Shown: positions 1 to 9,787, counted from the stretch's first letter. The stretch: DNA of 25,961 bases from BMS3ABIN04 sp965554225 (GCA_965554225.1 CBEVZC010000033.1:1-25961); one strand, 5' to 3'. Made by a program: numbers and translations. Notes: a model not told the origin generated them from the sequence alone.

Positions 1-81
1 CTATTTTAATGAAAGTCAAAAATTGATTGAATATAAAATTTCATGTTTTCATTATAAAATAACCATAAAATAATTTATAAT

Positions 82-1647
82 TTAATATAATTTTACTTTT
101 TCCTCAACATTTCTCAATAATCTTCCATCTTTAATAATATTCAATATTTTCTGTATATCTAAATGAGTTTCTCTATCGTTATTTAACGGCCTAACATATT
201 TACGAATGGTTTTATATGCTTCTGAAGTTCCCTTTCCGCATTTTAGCGGTTTTAGAAATTCAATTCCCTGTGCGGCAGTCATTAATTCTATTGCAATTAC
301 CTTTTGAACATTCTGAAGAATATCAAAGCATTTTCTTGCTGCGATTGAACCCATGGAATTATGGTCTTCTTGATTAGCCGAAGTTGGGATTGAATCAACA
401 CTTGCCGGATGAGCCAAAACTTTATTCTCCGAAACCAAAGCTGCCGCAGTATATTGCGCAATCATCAGACCGGAATTTAGACCGCCTTTTTTAGTAAGAA
501 ATCTTGGTAAATTACTTAACGAACCGTTTACAAGCCGTTCAGTCCTTCGCTCCGATACATTGGCAAGTTCGGAAAGGGCAATTGCCAAAAAGTCCATTGC
601 TAATGCAATAGGCTGACCGTGAAAATTACCGCCTTCCAAATGATCGCCTTGTTCCGGGAAAATCAGAGGATTGTCGTTGACCGAATTTAATTCTATTTCA
701 ACTCTCGAGCATACATAATTTATTGTGTCCCGCGAAGCACCGTGAATTTGCGGAATACACCGGATTGAATACGAATCCTGAACGCGAGAATCATTTTTAA
801 GATGCGACTTCCGTATTTCACTGCCTTTAATTAGACTAAGCATATTCTTTGCTGTGGTTATTTGTCCAGGGTACGGACGAAGTTTGTGCAGGCGTAAATC
901 GTATGCCTTATCCGTTGCTCTTAATGCTTCGTGACTAATTGCAGCGCTAATATCCGCCGTTTTTATTAATTCCTTTGCTCTCAGACAAATAAAAGATGCA
1001 AAAGCAGTCATCATTTGAGTTCCGTTAATTAAGGCTAATCCTTCTTTTGCGGCAAGTTTAACCGGAGTTAAGTTAAAATTCTTCATCGCAGTTTTTGAAG
1101 AAATTATTTTAGTCCTTTCGGCAAGAGGACTATTAATATCTTTTATTATTTGGACTTTGCCTTTTCCGATTAATGCTAAAACCAAATGTGCAAGCGGTGC
1201 TAAATCTCCGCTGGAACCAACTGAACCTTGAGAAGGAATAACCGGAATAATATTGTTGTTCATAAAGTTAATTAAAAGTTTAAGAGTTGATAGGCGAATA
1301 CCGGAATGACCTTGTGCTAAAGCGTTAATGCGGAGAAGCATCATTATTTTTACAATAAACGGCGGCAGCGGTTTCCCAACTCCCGCGGAATGGCTTACAA
1401 TAAGATTTTCCTGCAATTGAGCTAAATTTTTATTTGAAATTTTCACATTTGCAAATTCTCCAAAGCCGGTAGTTACTCCATAGATAACTTCATCGGTTTC
1501 CACCCATTTGTCAATTAAAGCTCTTGCACGCTTTATATTTTTCTCGGCCTCTTTAGTAAGTTTTACAACCGGATTTTCTTTCAAGAAAAAATCAATTTTT
1601 TCAAGCGCTAACGATTTACCGTCAATGTATAAAGTTTTCTTTTTCAT
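82..1647 (-). CDS. hutH: Histidine ammonia-lyase (HAL), MIO-type, with Ser-Ser-Gly cofactor triad
   Basis: Catalyses non-oxidative deamination of L-histidine to urocanate, the first step of histidine degradation, in the cytoplasm. The 521-residue product has normal family length. Seen: YGVTTGFG near residues 56-63 (active-site Tyr loop), SHSAG with His86 matching the histidine-selective His of known HALs, GSVGSSGDLAPLAH at 141-154, and a late QEDHNSMG stretch whose Glu matches the HAL-type Glu rather than the residue seen in Phe/Tyr lyases. The residue before the catalytic Ser146 is Ser145, where Ala is nearly invariant. The ATG follows AAAGGA on the minus strand. It is the last gene of a likely operon after hflX (30 bp). 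No hutU, hutI or hutG lies nearby. A related aromatic lyase or aminomutase is less likely given His86 and the QED motif. Confidence 0.93.
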   Translation of the reverse strand: MKKKTLYIDGKSLALEKIDFFLKENPVVKLTKEAEKNIKRARALIDKWVETDEVIYGVTTGFGEFANVKISNKNLAQLQENLIVSHSAGVGKPLPPFIVKIMMLLRINALAQGHSGIRLSTLKLLINFMNNNIIPVIPSQGSVGSSGDLAPLAHLVLALIGKGKVQIIKDINSPLAERTKIISSKTAMKNFNLTPVKLAAKEGLALINGTQMMTAFASFICLRAKELIKTADISAAISHEALRATDKAYDLRLHKLRPYPGQITTAKNMLSLIKGSEIRKSHLKNDSRVQDSYSIRCIPQIHGASRDTINYVCSRVEIELNSVNDNPLIFPEQGDHLEGGNFHGQPIALAMDFLAIALSELANVSERRTERLVNGSLSNLPRFLTKKGGLNSGLMIAQYTAAALVSENKVLAHPASVDSIPTSANQEDHNSMGSIAARKCFDILQNVQKVIAIELMTAAQGIEFLKPLKCGKGTSEAYKTIRKYVRPLNNDRETHLDIQKILNIIKDGRLLRNVEEKVKLY

Positions 1648-1677
1648 TTCTTTGTTCCTTTAACAAATTAAGCTCAT

Positions 1678-2952
1678 CTAAAGACCTTTGTTTGTATTTA
1701 TTAAATTTAATATTCTATTGCTGTTTGTAATGCCGGTTCTGTACTTAATTATGCAGATATCATTTTCATATTTTATAGAAATTACTTCGGCTAACTTATG
1801 AATTTTTGCAATTAGTTTTGAATTGGTAATAGGTATTTCAATTTCCTTTTCAACAAAATTATGCTCGTATAAATCCAGCAGTAAAGCTTCTAATTTTTTT
1901 ATGTTCATTCCCCGTTCAGCCGAAACAACAATACTTTGCGAAAATTTATTATTTACATATTTTATTGCGGATTTGTTTTTCAGCAAATCAACTTTGTTAA
2001 AAACCTTTATTCGGGGTTTCTTTTCACAATGCAAATCTTTTAAGGTTTTCTCAACAATTTTTATGTGGTCTTCAAAATACGGGTTGGAGATATCTATTAT
2101 ATGCAGAATAAAATCAGCTTTACGTACAACATCCAAAGTACTTTTGAAAGACGCAACAAGGTGATGCGGTAGTTTTCTAATAAAACCGACTGTGTCGCTT
2201 ATTAGTAGTTCTTTATTTTTGCCAAGAATCAATGAACGGGTTGTTGAATCTAAAGTTGCGAAAAGTTTATTCTCAACTAAAACGCCAGCTTTTGTCAGCC
2301 TGTTTATAAGTGTTGATTTTCCGGCGTTGGTATAACCGACCAAAGAAACTTTAACATAATTTTTACGGGCAAGGCTTTTTGTTGTTTGCTGCGAATCTAT
2401 TTTTGCCAGCTTCTCTTTTAATTTAGCAATTCGTGTTCTTATTATTCTTCTATCGGTTTCAATTTGTGTTTCGCCGGGACCTTTAGTTCCAATGCCGCCG
2501 TACTGCTTTGATAAATGCGTCCAAGCGCGTGTTAACCTCGGAAGCATATATTGAAGCTGTGCAAGCTCAACTTGAGTCTTTGCCTGTCTCGTTTTAGCAT
2601 GCGATGCAAAAATATCAAGAATCAGTCCGCTGCGGTCTAATATTTTCCTATCGATCAGCCGTTCTAAATTTCTTGCTTGTGTGGGGTTTAAATCATCATC
2701 AAAAATGATTAGAGAAATATCATTAAGTTCAGCTAGTTCGGCTATCTCCTCCGCTTTGCCTTTTCCAATAAAATAAGCCGGATCAACTCTGCTTCTTTCC
2801 TGAATAATTTTAATAATCGTTTCTCCGCCGGCGGTTTCCGTAAGCATTTCCAGCTCGTTCAGGTATTCTGCAACTCTCTCTTTTGAAATATCTCTGGTTT
2901 TTACGGCAATAAGTATTGCGCGTTCTATTTTGTTCTGTTGAATTTCTTGCAT
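1678..2952 (-). CDS. hflX: GTPase HflX
   Basis: Ribosome-associated GTPase; characterised homologues split stalled or hibernating 70S ribosomes and help stress recovery. The 424-residue product has the family order: an N-terminal HflX domain with the DDDLNPTQARNLE segment (85-97), the glycine-rich YGGIGTKGPGETQ segment (151-163), a helical linker, then the G domain. Visible GTPase motifs are G1 GYTNAGKS (206-213), a G2-type Thr around 233-238, G3 DTVG (253-256), G4 NKVD (319-322) and G5 SA (344-345). A short C-terminal domain follows. Start is ATG at 2950-2952. It sits 33 bp after the BatA-like gene and 30 bp before hutH on the same strand, so co-transcription is likely. All motifs look intact. 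Confidence 0.95.
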   Translation of the reverse strand: MQEIQQNKIERAILIAVKTRDISKERVAEYLNELEMLTETAGGETIIKIIQERSRVDPAYFIGKGKAEEIAELAELNDISLIIFDDDLNPTQARNLERLIDRKILDRSGLILDIFASHAKTRQAKTQVELAQLQYMLPRLTRAWTHLSKQYGGIGTKGPGETQIETDRRIIRTRIAKLKEKLAKIDSQQTTKSLARKNYVKVSLVGYTNAGKSTLINRLTKAGVLVENKLFATLDSTTRSLILGKNKELLISDTVGFIRKLPHHLVASFKSTLDVVRKADFILHIIDISNPYFEDHIKIVEKTLKDLHCEKKPRIKVFNKVDLLKNKSAIKYVNNKFSQSIVVSAERGMNIKKLEALLLDLYEHNFVEKEIEIPITNSKLIAKIHKLAEVISIKYENDICIIKYRTGITNSNRILNLINTNKGL

Positions 2953-2985
2953 AGTTCAAATATTAAATAGTATAAGTAATAAAAG

Positions 2986-5097
2986 TTATTGTATTGTCGT
3001 CGAATCCATATCTTTCTTGGAGCTTTTGGAAATCATCATTTCAATAATGGCAAAAAGGAAAGCAAGTATAAGAAAATATTTCCACAGTTCCGTGCCGAAT
3101 CTGGATTGGTAAATTTTATTTCTGAAATCCTCGTTTGCATTTAAACTAATTATTCTACCGCTAAAATGAAATTTATTTAGATATACTTCAAAATCTTTTT
3201 TACTAATATAGTTCAGAATAGATTCATCTGGATTTATATTAACTTCGGCATAATCAATTAATTTGCTGCCTGAATAAAATTTGTAAGTTCCAACCAAGTC
3301 TGTTCTGCCATAATCCAAAAATTTCTTCCTTTCTTCAAGGTCAATATTCAGGAACTCTACTTGTTTATTAGGACGCACAACTTTTACCTGGGGAAGAATT
3401 ACTTTTCCAAGATTAACACTAATTTTATTTCCGGCAACTATGTCTTGGGCAGTTCTGTTTTTGGATGTTAAGTAGAAGATTAATTTGTTCATCAACGGAG
3501 CAAAAATTCCCTTGATAGGGAAGTTGCTCCAGCTCAACACCGGTGCGGTATTGAACAGTACTATTTTTCCCGATTTTATCTGAAACTCGCTTAGGAAAGA
3601 GCTTTTATCAATCAAAGAGATAATAGTTTTTCCTTTCCCCGAAGGTTCCGTTTTAAAGAAATGATAAATTTCCGGTGAATCCAATTGGGGTTTGGAACCT
3701 TTTTGAAAAATGTTTGAAAAGACCGGATGCTTAAAATTGATTTTATCGAAAAGCATGGGCTGCTGTATTCCCGGTTTTATTTGTGCTTCACCCGAAGCAG
3801 AAGGAAGTCCGACTGCTTTGCAAAGATTATTAAACTGTAGCAATGTAGATTGTTTCCCGGGCATTAAAATTAAATTTCCGCCACCGTATATAAAGTTTCT
3901 AATTCTATCGTAGTTGCCGAATTTTTTAGAACCGACAATTATTACAACATCGAATTGTTTAATATTAAAAGCATTTATCTGTGTTAACTTTATGCTTTTT
4001 AAGATAATGTAATCAGACAGATTATTGCTCAACGCCGTGCTTACATATTTAGTATCACTTGGATTATCCGAAGCAACAAGAACGGAAATTTGTTTAGGAA
4101 CGAAAATACCCGCAAAGTATTTGTTGTCCTGCAGAATATCGTCTTCTTCGGTTTCCGAAATAATTTCAAGAAATCCTGACTCTTTTAATGAAGTTTCAAA
4201 ATTTACTTGTTTTGTTTTGTTTGGATTAAGGTTTATGCTTGCCTGAGCTTTCCTTTTGCCGTTAAAAAACAAAGATAAAATTGAGTTGCGGACAATTTCC
4301 TTTGAATTATTTTTTATGGTTGAAGTAAAACTAATAGGTTTATTGATTTCGAAAATTTGGTTGTTAACGGTAAGGTTTTTATTTGTTAAATTTTGTACAT
4401 CTTTCCCGTTAAAAGTGAAAGTATAGACTCTTGTGTTTTTGTCTAATAAAGATTTTCCTATTTCCGTTGTGTCAATTTTCGCAGGAAAGTTAAACTTTTG
4501 GAAATCAGAAAGAATATAAACTTCTTTATTAAAATTTTGTGAGTTATTAAGTAATACCGATGCTTTAATTAACGCTTCCGTCAATGGGTTACTTACGTAT
4601 GATACTTGGGTGTTGTTAATTCTACTAATTAATTTTGACTTTTGGGATGTAAGCGCCTGCTCTTCGGTCTGCTGATCCGCAGTAAAAATTACAGCAGCTT
4701 CATCTCCGCCCTGCATATTTTCTATTAATTCTTTTGCTGCTTTTTTAGCCTGGTTTAAGTACGAACCTTTCTCGTCTATTACGCTCATACTGTATGAATT
4801 ATCGAGAATAATTACAGCAGTTGTTTTTGCGGTAGAAGATGCGCTGCCCAGTGAAAAATGCTTTACTGTCGGTCTTGCAAAAGCTGCTACGAGAAATATA
4901 ATTATTAAAACTCTTAGTGCAAGCAGAAGCCACTGCTTAACTTTAATTTTTCTGATTTTGGATTTTTGCAGTTCTTTTAAGAAAAGAAGCGTGCTGAATT
5001 CAACTTTTTTTAATTTCCTTAGGTTAAACAGATGTATTAAAATTGGAATAACCGCGGCTATTAGTCCTAATAATACAGCCGGATTTAAAAATACCAT
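2986..5097 (-). CDS. BatA/vWA-domain inner-membrane protein
   Basis: The 703-residue product has the BatA (aerotolerance regulator N-terminal) layout: a first membrane helix at about 5-25, the basic LRKLKKVEFSTLLFLKEL stretch, and a second helix at about 56-74. A von Willebrand A-like domain starts near residue 92 with a metal-site motif D-N-S-Y-S (99-103). The middle has a beta-sandwich-like region and an amidotransferase-like fold segment (FDVVIIVG...GGGNLILMPG) without an obvious catalytic Cys. A last helix at about 673-690 precedes a short charged tail. Similar proteins are common in Bacteroidota, often near MoxR ATPase and DUF58 genes; neither is here. The true role is unknown, with cell-envelope protein interaction or assembly inferred. 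First gene of the unit ending in hutH; the ribosome site (AAGG) is weak. Confidence 0.85.
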   Translation of the reverse strand: MVFLNPAVLLGLIAAVIPILIHLFNLRKLKKVEFSTLLFLKELQKSKIRKIKVKQWLLLALRVLIIIFLVAAFARPTVKHFSLGSASSTAKTTAVIILDNSYSMSVIDEKGSYLNQAKKAAKELIENMQGGDEAAVIFTADQQTEEQALTSQKSKLISRINNTQVSYVSNPLTEALIKASVLLNNSQNFNKEVYILSDFQKFNFPAKIDTTEIGKSLLDKNTRVYTFTFNGKDVQNLTNKNLTVNNQIFEINKPISFTSTIKNNSKEIVRNSILSLFFNGKRKAQASINLNPNKTKQVNFETSLKESGFLEIISETEEDDILQDNKYFAGIFVPKQISVLVASDNPSDTKYVSTALSNNLSDYIILKSIKLTQINAFNIKQFDVVIIVGSKKFGNYDRIRNFIYGGGNLILMPGKQSTLLQFNNLCKAVGLPSASGEAQIKPGIQQPMLFDKINFKHPVFSNIFQKGSKPQLDSPEIYHFFKTEPSGKGKTIISLIDKSSFLSEFQIKSGKIVLFNTAPVLSWSNFPIKGIFAPLMNKLIFYLTSKNRTAQDIVAGNKISVNLGKVILPQVKVVRPNKQVEFLNIDLEERKKFLDYGRTDLVGTYKFYSGSKLIDYAEVNINPDESILNYISKKDFEVYLNKFHFSGRIISLNANEDFRNKIYQSRFGTELWKYFLILAFLFAIIEMMISKSSKKDMDSTTIQ

Positions 5098-5211
5098 ATA
5101 AATAAACCTTGCATGTTTCTAACCTTAATACGACTCTTAAGAATTTAATGTTTCCGGTTAAAAATAACAAAAAAGTAGTAGATTAGTTTGAGAAAGGAGT
5201 AATAATATAAT

Positions 5212-5240
5212 AAACCAAGTCCCTTAAAGGAACTTGGTTT
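5212..5240 (-). terminator. Hairpin terminator after the TonB-dependent receptor gene
   Basis: A 9-bp stem (AAACCAAGT at 5212-5220 with ACTTGGTTT at 5232-5240) continues inward through a C-A mismatch and about three more pairs around a tiny loop. It lies 17 bp past the receptor stop on the minus strand. The strand leaving the hairpin reads TTTATTATATTATT, U-rich but not a pure U tract, so rho-independent termination is likely but not certain. Confidence 0.55.
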
Positions 5241-5257
5241 ATGAAATAAATTATGCT

Positions 5258-8200
5258 TTATTCAAAAAAGTAACGCAGTCCAATCTGCATTCGCCATCTG
5301 CTAAAAAGACTAGGGTCATCAACGAATGTTTTCTTTACGCCATCGAATATAAAAACCGGGTCGCCATTAGAATCAAAACTATCTAACTTAAGCGGCGAAG
5401 TTGCTGCCGGAGAAGCAACTTGTCTTACACCCCAGCTGGAATTAAGCAAATTAGGAAAGTTTAATATATCAACACTTAACTGTAGTGTATTCTTTTTCCC
5501 AAATGCTTGAACAGAAAAATCTTGCATTATTTTTAGATCAAGATTAAAATACCATGGATTTACCAAACCATTTCTCTCGGCTATTTCTCCACGATGCTTG
5601 CTTAAATAACTATCTTGTTCAATAAATGCATTTAATGCTGCCCACTGGGATGGATCTTTCAATTTAATATCATTAGCATTTCTAGGAATATAAATAAGAT
5701 CATTCCCTCCTGCCCCGTCGCCATTTACATCGCCAGCATAAATGAATGAATATCTGTTACCGCCTGCAGTAGTAAATAAATTGCCTTCAGCGGTTTCCAT
5801 AAATACGCCAAATGTAGTTGCCAGATTATTATTCCATTCATGTTTATATGTTAATCCACCTATAATTCTATGCTTTTGACCAAATTGCGAGTTGCTAAGT
5901 TCAGGTTTATTGGGATCACCTTGTACAGGGTTTCCCTGGAAAAGAGCAGACGCAATTTCAGTTGTTGTCATAATATTTTGAGCATCTAAATAACTGTATG
6001 CCAAATTGGCGGAAAGTCCAAAATCGAATTGTTTTCTTAACTGAGCAGTAATATTAAAGTTATAACCTTCACTGCTGTTATCAATTACATAAACACCTGC
6101 GCCATCAGCACCCCAATTAGTATCAGCACGCGCGCCTCCGAAATAAGGTCGACCGTCCTTTAGAGTTCTTTGAGGAAGACCAAGGTTTGCATTTCGTACG
6201 TACACCGAATTTATATCTTTGGAGTAAACAAATTCCAAAGTTCCAATTATGTCTTCAGGTAATTTAACATCAAAGGCAAGATTAGTTGTCCAAACTTGCG
6301 GCCATTTGAAATCGCTAGCCATTGCATTTAAGTCAAAAGATTGTTGTAATTCGGAATTATCTTTTGTTTTTATGTGTTCAGCACCGGGGGCCGGCGGTAA
6401 ATTAGGGTTAGCGCCTGGATTTGAAATATTATTTCCTATCCAAACAAAAGGAATTCGTCCTGTAAAAATTCCTGTTCCACCACGAATTTGAAGTGATCTG
6501 TCACCTTTTACATCCCAATTGAATCCAACTCTAGGTGAAAACAATGGAGTAGCATCAGGTAGTTTACTCTGATCGACTGTTTCCGGATTGTCGTTTTCAT
6601 CTAAAAGTTTTAATGATCTTGAAAAAGGATTGTCCACCGGCTGTGTAATGTAAGTTGGAATATCAACTCTCACGCCGGCAGTTAGACTAAATTTTTCAGT
6701 TGCTAGGAATTCATCCTGAGCATAAAATGCTAATTGACCAACTTTAATAAACTCACCTTTAAATGGCACGTTGGCAGGTGTTACATTAGCTTCAAAATCT
6801 TGTGGATTTGAAGGATCTGTTGCTGCAAAGAAATCGGCTATAGAGTTGAATGCTGTTCCGCCTGGCCAGGTATTGAATCCTAATGTTCCGTACCTAAACA
6901 AGTTGAAAGAGTTAAAGAAACTAAAATATTCATAAGTAGCACCGACAGTTAATACATGTTTTCCAATATAGTAACTAAAATTGTCTGTAAACTGAAGAAC
7001 ATCTTGATCTAAAATATTATGTATAGAAAATGGTTCGTGACCTACTGTAGTATAAGTTAAACCGGCTTCACCAATTTCAATTGTGGGGAAAGGTCTGCTG
7101 AATGGGTCTCTAAAATCTCTAAATCTATTATAACTAACGAAAAATTTATTTGAAAATTTCTGGTAACTACTATTTAGCTCCAAAGCAAAAGAGTTTAATT
7201 GGTTATTGATAGTATAACCAGAATTTTTAAAAGGTAGACTATTTTGGTTTGGTCCACGACCCGTATTGTTATAACTTATTGCAAATGGATGCGGCGGTTT
7301 ATCCCGTCGAGCATTTAGATAGTTATAGCGAAATGTTAAGTTGTTTTGATCGTTTATGTTCCAATCAAGTTTTATTAATATTTTTTCATTATCCGTTTTA
7401 TGAAAAAATCCTTCATACGGACCCGGATCATAATTGTAAACATCAATCATTCTTTGTCTAATTTGGTTCATTACAGAAGCTTGTACTCTGCTGGTTCCGG
7501 CATCATTATTAGTAGGATCACCATCTGTATCTGCTTTAAAATTAGTTCCCGGGTCTTCTCTTCTTTCCAGCTCGCCATTTATGAAAAAGAACAATTTATT
7601 TTTCATAATTGGTCCGCTAACCGTAAAACCGTATTGATTAAATTTTAGGTCTGGATTTAAAATTTTGGAATCACCGACTTTATCTCCTTGCAAGTTTTCA
7701 TTTCTGAAGAAAGTATAAATGGAACCTTTAAAATTGTTTGTACCGCTTTTAGTAACGGTATTTATTCCGGCACCAGTAAATCCTCCTTCTCTTACGTCGT
7801 AAGGAGCAATTGATACTTGTACCTGCTCAATAGCATCATAAGGTAAAGGCTCAGCATTTGACTGCCCGCCCGGTGAGGGATTATCAAGTCCGAATGGATT
7901 ATTAAAGTAAGAACCATCAACTGAATAATTATTATAAAGCCAGTTTTTACCGCCAAAGCTGAAGTTCCCGTCACTTCTAGGGTCTAATCTTGTTAAATCA
8001 CGGATACTTCTCTTTATTGTCGGCAAGGCTTGAACTTCATTCGGATTAATAAATGTAGCGGCCCCTGTTCTCTCACTATTCAAAACAGCATTTTTATTTG
8101 CTGAAATAGTTATTTCGCCAAGTTTCACAGATTTGCTTATAAGCTTGAAATCGAGTCTGAATTTCTCACCGATTCCAAGGAAAATATTTGTCTGTTTTTC

Positions 8201-8476
8201 TTTGTTATATCCAACAAAAGAAACAGTGATTTCATAAGGTCCCCCAATTTTTAAGTTAGGCAAGTTATATAAACCACTTTTTCTTGTAGAAGTTCCATAT
8301 TGAGTTCCACTTGGAACATGAACGGCAATTACATTTGCTCCGGGAAGAGGGTTTCCATCAGCATCGGTTACAACACCGCTCGCAGATGCAGTTGTAACGC
8401 CCTGTGCAAATAAAATTGAAGTTATTCCACTAAAGAGTAGAATAATAAAAGTAAATACGGAAATTTTTTTCTTCAT
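5258..8476 (-). CDS. TonB-dependent outer-membrane receptor, Oar-like, with carboxypeptidase-regulatory-like N-domain
   Basis: Outer-membrane beta-barrel expected to take up or bind a large ligand using TonB energy; the ligand cannot be read from sequence. The 1072-residue product has a signal peptide (hydrophobic 5-23, probable cut after FA at 24). A CarboxypepD-regulatory-like domain follows at about 33-112 (GVVTDADGNPLPGANV, then an SFVGY strand), then a plug at about 120-250 (SVDGSYFNNPFG, NTVTKSGTNNFKG) and a barrel with many aromatic strands ending in GLRYFFE, a typical C-terminal beta-signal. The NTVTKSGTN plug motif and overall form recall the Oar family. Start is ATG with AAAGGAG five bases upstream. 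It is a single-gene unit: 198 bp separate it from the glycosyltransferase and a terminator-like hairpin follows. No SusD-type partner is adjacent. Confidence 0.92.
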   Translation of the reverse strand: MKKKISVFTFIILLFSGITSILFAQGVTTASASGVVTDADGNPLPGANVIAVHVPSGTQYGTSTRKSGLYNLPNLKIGGPYEITVSFVGYNKEKQTNIFLGIGEKFRLDFKLISKSVKLGEITISANKNAVLNSERTGAATFINPNEVQALPTIKRSIRDLTRLDPRSDGNFSFGGKNWLYNNYSVDGSYFNNPFGLDNPSPGGQSNAEPLPYDAIEQVQVSIAPYDVREGGFTGAGINTVTKSGTNNFKGSIYTFFRNENLQGDKVGDSKILNPDLKFNQYGFTVSGPIMKNKLFFFINGELERREDPGTNFKADTDGDPTNNDAGTSRVQASVMNQIRQRMIDVYNYDPGPYEGFFHKTDNEKILIKLDWNINDQNNLTFRYNYLNARRDKPPHPFAISYNNTGRGPNQNSLPFKNSGYTINNQLNSFALELNSSYQKFSNKFFVSYNRFRDFRDPFSRPFPTIEIGEAGLTYTTVGHEPFSIHNILDQDVLQFTDNFSYYIGKHVLTVGATYEYFSFFNSFNLFRYGTLGFNTWPGGTAFNSIADFFAATDPSNPQDFEANVTPANVPFKGEFIKVGQLAFYAQDEFLATEKFSLTAGVRVDIPTYITQPVDNPFSRSLKLLDENDNPETVDQSKLPDATPLFSPRVGFNWDVKGDRSLQIRGGTGIFTGRIPFVWIGNNISNPGANPNLPPAPGAEHIKTKDNSELQQSFDLNAMASDFKWPQVWTTNLAFDVKLPEDIIGTLEFVYSKDINSVYVRNANLGLPQRTLKDGRPYFGGARADTNWGADGAGVYVIDNSSEGYNFNITAQLRKQFDFGLSANLAYSYLDAQNIMTTTEIASALFQGNPVQGDPNKPELSNSQFGQKHRIIGGLTYKHEWNNNLATTFGVFMETAEGNLFTTAGGNRYSFIYAGDVNGDGAGGNDLIYIPRNANDIKLKDPSQWAALNAFIEQDSYLSKHRGEIAERNGLVNPWYFNLDLKIMQDFSVQAFGKKNTLQLSVDILNFPNLLNSSWGVRQVASPAATSPLKLDSFDSNGDPVFIFDGVKKTFVDDPSLFSRWRMQIGLRYFFE

Positions 8477-8481
8477 GTGTA

Positions 8482-8488
8482 CTCCTTT
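8482..8488 (-). promoter_or_regulatory. Strong ribosome binding site of the receptor gene
   Basis: The minus strand reads AAAGGAG five bases before the ATG at 8474-8476. It is one of only two near-perfect Shine-Dalgarno sites in the window, which supports this start and suggests efficient translation. Confidence 0.7.
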
Positions 8489-8674
8489 CTTTATTTGGTT
8501 AAGAACAAAAATGATTTAGTAAAATCTTTCAATGTATTTTGCTACAAACAAATTATTGTTTAGACTAATTCATCAAGTTATTCTAGTTTTGATGGGATTG
8601 TAATTTCCTTCGATTAAAAAATTACTAATTAAAGATAAATAAAAATTAGAAATAAATTTTGATTTTTATAAGAT

Positions 8675-9787
8675 TTAATATTTGTACTTTTGGTAAATTT
8701 TTATTAATTGGTCTATTAGAAATTTTAAATCGAAATGCTTAATTGCTCTCGCTCGTGCGTTTTTCCCTAATGCATTTCGTTTCTCAGGTGAATTGATTAA
8801 AATTTCTAATTTCTCGGCAAAATCGTCCCCGTTTTTATTTTGGAATAATAGACCGGTTTTTTCGTCAATAACAATATCAAGAATTCCATTTGCATTTGAA
8901 CTTACGGTGGGCTTAGCCATTGACATAGCTTCAACTAAAGCAATTCCGAATGCTTCCGAGTGCGACGGAAAAGCAAAAATATCCATTGCATCTAATACAT
9001 CAACCGTATCCTTTCTAAACCCAGTAAAAATAACATACCTTTCAAGCTTGTACTTTTTCACCAAACTTTCAATTTTATTAAAATAATCTTTTTCTCCTCT
9101 GCTAGCTTCGCCGACTAGAAGAAAGATCAAATTTTTATACTTTGAAGTCAGTTTTTTAGCAGCAAAAAGAAATTCTTCGTGACCTTTACCCCAAGTAAAG
9201 CGTGCCATCATTCCAATAACAATATTACTGTTGTCAATACCAAATTCTTCTCTAACTTTTTCCCCTTTCGCATTTTGCGGTGAAAATATTTCCGTATCTA
9301 CTCCATCAAAAAGGATTTTTACTTTGTCCTTTGGTAACGGTGTTGTTTCCAATAGGTTATTTTTAATGATTGTACTTATTGCAAAAACGGTGGTTACTCG
9401 TTTATATAATATTCTGTGTAAAAAATCTTTTTTTGATATGAATGAACCGACATGTTTGGTTAAAAATAAAGGTATGTGAGAGTTTGCAAGTTTTAATGCC
9501 GGTACTAAATGCCAAAGATCTTTTGATGCGTGTGTGTGAATTAAATTGTAATTCCCCGATCTAATTTTACCGGAGAGTTTTATCGTTTCAATAGGATTGA
9601 AATATCCTTTTGCACTGTAATTGATAATAGGAATACCCAATGCTTTAGCTTCATGGAAAATTTTAGAATCAGGATAACAGATAAGATCTACGGATATTTC
9701 TTTGTTTATCAATTCCCGCAAGGAGGTGATTGTGTACATTTCCATTCCGCCCCAACTGAGCGAAAGACATGAATAAAGAACTTTCAT
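8675..9787 (-). CDS. Glycosyltransferase, GT4-type (GT-B fold)
   Basis: Predicted retaining glycosyltransferase that moves a sugar from a nucleotide-sugar donor to a cell-surface glycan or lipid carrier; donor and acceptor are unknown. The 370-residue product has the two-lobed GT-B form: an N-lobe with LSWGGMEMYT (glycine-rich acceptor-side loop) and IHTHASKD near 84-90, a linker ILFDGVDTEIF, then a donor lobe with GMMARFTWGKGHEEF and the EX7E motif SEAFGIALVEAM (Glu278 and Glu286). I chose ATG at 9785-9787; an in-frame TTG lies directly before it. The upstream SpoIID stop and this ATG share one base (TGATG), so translational coupling is likely. No signal peptide or membrane helix is seen, so it probably acts at the cytoplasmic face. 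Confidence 0.9.
   Translation of the reverse strand: MKVLYSCLSLSWGGMEMYTITSLRELINKEISVDLICYPDSKIFHEAKALGIPIINYSAKGYFNPIETIKLSGKIRSGNYNLIHTHASKDLWHLVPALKLANSHIPLFLTKHVGSFISKKDFLHRILYKRVTTVFAISTIIKNNLLETTPLPKDKVKILFDGVDTEIFSPQNAKGEKVREEFGIDNSNIVIGMMARFTWGKGHEEFLFAAKKLTSKYKNLIFLLVGEASRGEKDYFNKIESLVKKYKLERYVIFTGFRKDTVDVLDAMDIFAFPSHSEAFGIALVEAMSMAKPTVSSNANGILDIVIDEKTGLLFQNKNGDDFAEKLEILINSPEKRNALGKNARARAIKHFDLKFLIDQLIKIYQKYKY

Noticed and set aside
51..81. ATTATAAA/TTTATAAT inverted repeat right after the hutH stop, a possible terminator
   Set aside because: The stem is pure A/T, the loop is 15 bases, and no U tract follows on the minus strand; expected by chance in such AT-rich DNA.
1823..2164. 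Plus-strand open frame of about 113 codons opposite hflX
   Set aside because: It lies wholly antisense to the strongly conserved HflX G domain, and its protein has low-complexity, Ser/Leu-rich content with no family features.
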